Shown here piece after piece: positions 61,219 through 64,000 of a DNA stretch of 64,000 nucleotides (within the stretch, counting starts at the first letter, position 1; every line of letters begins with the position of its first letter). The notes below the pieces were generated by a model. It made no database searches and was not told the origin of the DNA. It saw only the letters and a program-made list of their open reading frames with translations. Where the stretch lies: NCBI RefSeq assembly GCF_033304595.1, contig NZ_CP116341.1, positions 291,001 to 355,000 of the forward strand, read 5' to 3'. The position numbers and the translations under genes were made by a program. Origin of the DNA: Sporosarcina jeotgali (GTDB lineage: Bacteria > Bacillota > Bacilli > Bacillales_A > Planococcaceae).

Positions 61219-61234
61219 TTAAATCATTGAGCCA

Positions 61235-61262
61235 GCCTGCCATCCTCCCGGCAGGTTTTTTT
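61235..61262 (+). terminator. Terminator of spoIIQ
   Basis: GCCTGCC/GGCAGGT-type stem around ATCCTCCC with seven T. Confidence 0.85.
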
Positions 61263-61290
61263 GTCGCTGGCGATAGAGCGTGTAGCATGT

Positions 61291-61440
61291 GCTCATAAAA
61301 GCGGGATAACGCTCATAAACTTGAGGAATCGCTCATAAATCCAGAATAGTGATCATAAACCTGCGAATATGATCATAACGCAGAGAAAGTGATCATAAAC
61401 GCAAGAAGCTGCTCATAAGCATCCAAAAAGTGATCATAAC
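61291..61440. repeat. Eight-unit 20-bp array, core GCTCATAA/GATCATAA
   Basis: Cores lie at 61291, 61311, 61331, 61351, 61371, 61391, 61411 and 61432 (the last step is 21). They have the same orientation and core as the 27-unit array at 13281, with unrelated spacers. The gap 61263-61640 contains no gene. Confidence 0.85.
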
Positions 61441-61507
61441 ACCAAAAATGGACCCCCTATTTTCACCGCAGTAAGCTTATACCCAATGAAATAGCCCGCC
61501 CAACAAG

Positions 61508-61594
61508 AGAAGCGCACCAATTAATCCCTGAACGACGTTGAAAATTCCTCAAAGTCTGAGAGAAGACCAAAGAGTTGATTGGTAAAGTGCACTT
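61508..61594. repeat. Dispersed repeat, copy 4
   Basis: GAAGCGCACCAATTAATC (from 61509) and GATTGGTAAAGTGCACTT (61577-61594) are the two ends. The interior differs from the copy at 45747. Confidence 0.7.
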
Positions 61595-61646
61595 TAAAGA
61601 TGAAGTGCATATTCTTAGAGATAGGAAATGCTCTGATCGTGAAAAG

Positions 61647-61675
61647 GAATAGCCCGCCGCCCTTTCGCATACAGT
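61647..61675 (+). promoter_or_regulatory. Probable SigE promoter of spoIIID
   Basis: GAATAGC (-35) and CATACAGT (-10, near-perfect CATACAMT) are spaced by 14 bp, 37 bp before the start codon. SpoIIID is a known SigE-controlled gene. Confidence 0.6.
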
Positions 61676-61711
61676 GAGAGAACAAATGGATTGACGGGAA
61701 AGGAAGAGGGT

Positions 61712-61999
61712 GTGCACGAACAAATTCGGAGACGCTGTGTTCGTCTCGGCAACCTGCTCATCGAAACCGGTCTTACTGTGAGAGCGCTCGCAAAAGCGAC
61801 GGGCTACTCGAAAAGTACAGTTCACAAAGATTTGACAGAGCGTCTGCCTAATATTGATGCTCAATTGTCGGAAGAAGTTGCGAAAATCTTAGCCTATCAC
61901 AAATCGATTCGTCATTTGCGAGGCGGGGAAGCGACACGTCAAAAATGGAAATTCGAACAGCGAAAACTGAATGAATCAGCAGCAACAGAGACGGACTAG
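61712..61999 (+). CDS. spoIIID: Sporulation transcription factor SpoIIID
   Basis: A 95-residue DNA-binding protein of the mother cell. It starts with GTG 61712 (VHEQIRRRCVRLGNLLIETG), matching the Bacillus length of about 93; an upstream TTG 61691 is not needed. The helix-turn-helix is TVRALAKATGYSKSTVHKDL and the conserved tail YHKSIRHLRGGEATRQKWKF follows. It adjusts SigE-dependent genes and sigK expression. The stop codon lies within the terminator stem. mbl follows, as in Bacillus. Confidence 0.95.
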   Translation: MHEQIRRRCVRLGNLLIETGLTVRALAKATGYSKSTVHKDLTERLPNIDAQLSEEVAKILAYHKSIRHLRGGEATRQKWKFEQRKLNESAATETD

Positions 62000-62023
62000 C
62001 GGCTAACGCGGTCCGTTTTTTTG
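61991..62023 (+). terminator. Terminator of spoIIID
   Basis: ACGGAC/GTCCGT with a GCG/CGC inner stem and seven T. It overlaps the spoIIID stop. Confidence 0.8.
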
Positions 62024-62187
62024 CTGGAAACGGTCAAATCCGAACTACCCGCCTCAAAACCGTGATAAAGCAAGGAAAATACCGTTTTTTTATGTTCTTT
62101 TTCGGAACACTGTGATAAAATGTTAAGTTAGGAGAACGTGTAAACGTACGAAATTACGCCTGAACGAATGGAAGGGGCAGGGATGAG

Positions 62188-63183
62188 ATGTTTGCGAAAG
62201 ATATCGGCATTGACCTGGGAACGGCAAATGTTTTAATACATGTAAAAGGAAAAGGGATTCTGCTTAACGAGCCATCAGTAGTTGCGGTCGACACGAAAAC
62301 GCGCGAGATTATGGCGGTCGGAGAAAAAGCGAGACTAATGATTGGACGGACCCCTAGTAATATCCAGGTAATGCGACCATTGAAACACGGTGTCATTGCT
62401 GACTTTGACAGCACAGAAGCAATGCTGAAAGGTTTCATTGATCGTTTGAATGTCAAAGGGTGGTTTTCTAAACCGCGCATCTTAATCTGCTGTCCTACTG
62501 ACGTGACAAGTGTAGAACAGAAAGCTATTAAAGAAGCTGTTCAAAAATCGGGCGGCCGGCAAGTATTTCTGGAAGCCGAACCGAAAGTGGCTGCAATTGG
62601 AGCAGGCATGGACATTTATCAGCCCAGCGGAAACATGGTCATTGACATCGGAGGCGGTACGACGGACGTCGCCGTTCTTTCCATGGGAGACATTGTCACA
62701 TCCGAATCCATTAAGATTGCAGGCAATACGTTCGATCAAGACATTATCCAGCATATCAAGAAAACCCATAAGCTGTTAATCGGCGAACGTACGGCGGAAG
62801 ACATCAAAATGAGCATCACATCCGTATTTCCAGATAGTCATTTTGAAGAATTGGACATTCGTGGACGCGATATGGTTTCAGGTCTTCCCCGGACGGTTAC
62901 CGTCAATTCAACAGAAATCACAAAAGCGATGGAAGAGTCCATTGCGTGGATTCTTCATTCAGCAAAAAACGTTTTGGAAAAAACACCGCCAGAACTGTCA
63001 GCAGACATTATTGACCGAGGAATCATTTTAACTGGCGGCGGCGCACTTCTTCGGGGGCTGGACCAATTGCTCGCAGAAGAATTAAAAGTACCTGTTTTCA
63101 TAGCGGACGACCCGCTTGGCTGTGTCGCTAAAGGGACAGGCATTATGCTAGATAGCTTAGATAGAAAACGAACCCGTTCTTAA
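62188..63183 (+). CDS. mbl: MreB-like actin homologue Mbl
   Basis: A 331-residue cell-shape actin. The phosphate-1 loop is DIGIDLGTANVLIHVKGKG, phosphate-2 VIDIGGGTTDVAVLS, and the adenosine motif LTGGGALLRGLDQLLAEEL. Such filaments guide the elongation peptidoglycan machinery on the inner membrane face. The gene follows spoIIID, which marks it as Mbl (or MreBH-like) rather than MreB of the mreBCD operon. The ribosome site GAAGGGGCAGGG fits ATG 62188. Confidence 0.94.
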   Translation: MFAKDIGIDLGTANVLIHVKGKGILLNEPSVVAVDTKTREIMAVGEKARLMIGRTPSNIQVMRPLKHGVIADFDSTEAMLKGFIDRLNVKGWFSKPRILICCPTDVTSVEQKAIKEAVQKSGGRQVFLEAEPKVAAIGAGMDIYQPSGNMVIDIGGGTTDVAVLSMGDIVTSESIKIAGNTFDQDIIQHIKKTHKLLIGERTAEDIKMSITSVFPDSHFEELDIRGRDMVSGLPRTVTVNSTEITKAMEESIAWILHSAKNVLEKTPPELSADIIDRGIILTGGGALLRGLDQLLAEELKVPVFIADDPLGCVAKGTGIMLDSLDRKRTRS

Positions 63184-63233
63184 ACGACTTGCCACTGGAT
63201 CATTTGCAACACACCTAAAAAGGAGGCGGGCTT

Positions 63234-64000
63234 ATGTTCCGTGGATTTTATACAGCAGGATCAGGAATGATTGCACAGCAGCGCAGAACAGAATTACTAT
63301 CAAACAATATGGCCAACGCGAACACTCCGGGTTTTAAGGCAGATCAGTCTTCGATCCGGTCATTTCCTGAAATGTACTTGTCAAACTTGGACGCAACCAA
63401 AGTGCCAGTTAAAAATAGCTTTCAGATGAAAGGCTTCGACCCGATAGGTGCTCTGTCAACAGGGACATACATGCAAGAGACAATGCCGCTGTTCACCCAA
63501 GGGCAGCTGAGGGAAACACAACTTACAACAGATATCGCACTTGTCGATGGGACGCTGCCTGTGAATCCTGATACAGGTAAACCAGGCGCAGTATTCTACA
63601 CGTTGGAAGGAACAGATGGTGAACGCGCCTATACAAAGAGCGGCAACTTCGCATTGAACCCGGAAGGCTACTTAACGAATTCTGCAGGGAATTATGTGCT
63701 GGATCAAAACGGCCAGCGTATTCAATTGCCGAACGATGATTTCCAAGTGACGGAAGACGGCATCATCCAATACGGTGAACTGGAAGCCGCTGCAATCGGC
63801 ATCAGCTATGCAGCGAATCCAGACTTGCTTGTAAAACGTGATAATGGACTGTTTTATGCACAGCAGGACTTGCCGAATGCAGCAGGTGCGCAAGGCGTCA
63901 GCTATTCATTCAAACAGGGGTTCATCGAGCAGTCGAACGTGGATGCATCGCGCACGATGACGGATATGATGACCGCTTACCGGGCTTTTGAAGCAAATCA
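63234..64000 (+). CDS. flhO: Flagellar hook-basal body rod protein FlhO (cut by window edge)
   Basis: The first 255 residues of a FlgF/FlgG-type rod protein. ATG 63234 follows AAAAAGGAGGCGGG. The N-terminal rod signature is FRGFYTAGSGMIAQQRRTEL then LSNNMANANTPGFKADQ. The central domain carries LTTDIALVDGTLPVNPD and AYTKSGNFALNPEGYLTNSA. The visible end, SNVDASRTMTDMMTAYRAFE, is the start of the C-terminal helix, so little is missing. In Bacillus flhO-flhP follow mbl, as here. It supports a motile, flagellated cell together with the chemotaxis transducer. Confidence 0.93.
   Translation, partial: MFRGFYTAGSGMIAQQRRTELLSNNMANANTPGFKADQSSIRSFPEMYLSNLDATKVPVKNSFQMKGFDPIGALSTGTYMQETMPLFTQGQLRETQLTTDIALVDGTLPVNPDTGKPGAVFYTLEGTDGERAYTKSGNFALNPEGYLTNSAGNYVLDQNGQRIQLPNDDFQVTEDGIIQYGELEAAAIGISYAANPDLLVKRDNGLFYAQQDLPNAAGAQGVSYSFKQGFIEQSNVDASRTMTDMMTAYRAFEAN

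Overview
The window comes from a low-GC, endospore-forming Firmicute. Spo0F, SpoIIR, SpoIID, SpoIIQ and SpoIIID are all present, and the gene order (rpoE-pyrG-ywjG-spo0F-fbaA-tal-murAB-glpX-rho-rpmE-tdk-prfA-prmC-spoIIR-tsaC-mntP-ywlE-mcp-rpiB-ywlG-glyA-upp-mnaA-atp operon-ywzB-murAA-spoIID-spoIIQ-spoIIID-mbl-flhO) is the classical Bacillales chromosome backbone. The added isobutyryl-CoA mutase/acyl-CoA dehydrogenase cluster and the style of the intergenic repeats suggest a Planococcaceae member such as Sporosarcina. The genus is an inference, not proven here.

Layout. 1-2760: start of a class A penicillin-binding protein (minus strand), then ywiB-argS. 2960-13225: a cobalamin-riboswitch operon of eleven overlapping genes for B12/cobinamide uptake (BtuF, BtuC, BtuD fused to CbiZ), nucleotide-loop assembly (CbiB, CobD-CobU fusion, CobS, CobC), a shortened CobQ, a CobU-like protein, a PduO-type adenosyltransferase and a probable alpha-ribazole kinase. 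No corrin-ring genes are present, so the operon looks like salvage only. 13226-25310: fadF, thiolase, hydroxyacyl-CoA dehydrogenase, two acyl-CoA dehydrogenases, a FadR-like TetR regulator and the B12-dependent fused mutase IcmF. The B12 made by the first operon is used by the last enzyme of this cluster. 25700-35430: rpoE to rho. 35490-47791: rpmE to mnaA, including a DnaA-box cluster at spoIIR/tsaC. 47827-49705: one IS1182-family element inserted in the terminator of mnaA. 49830-57440: complete F1Fo ATP synthase operon. 57500-64000: ywzB, murAA, sporulation genes, mbl and the start of a flagellar rod/hook gene.

The most unusual signals are: (i) a CTP synthase whose glutaminase cysteine is glycine, in the same window as a CobQ that has lost its whole glutamine amidotransferase domain; (ii) a set of intergenic arrays with strict 20- or 21-bp phasing, built on short cores such as GATCATAA/GCTCATAA, one of 27 units with no slip and three of eight units each; (iii) a pyrG leader with the hallmarks of reiterative-transcription attenuation; (iv) DnaA boxes at spoIIR/tsaC; and (v) an IS element sitting inside a terminator hairpin. 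Most other genes are ordinary and well conserved.
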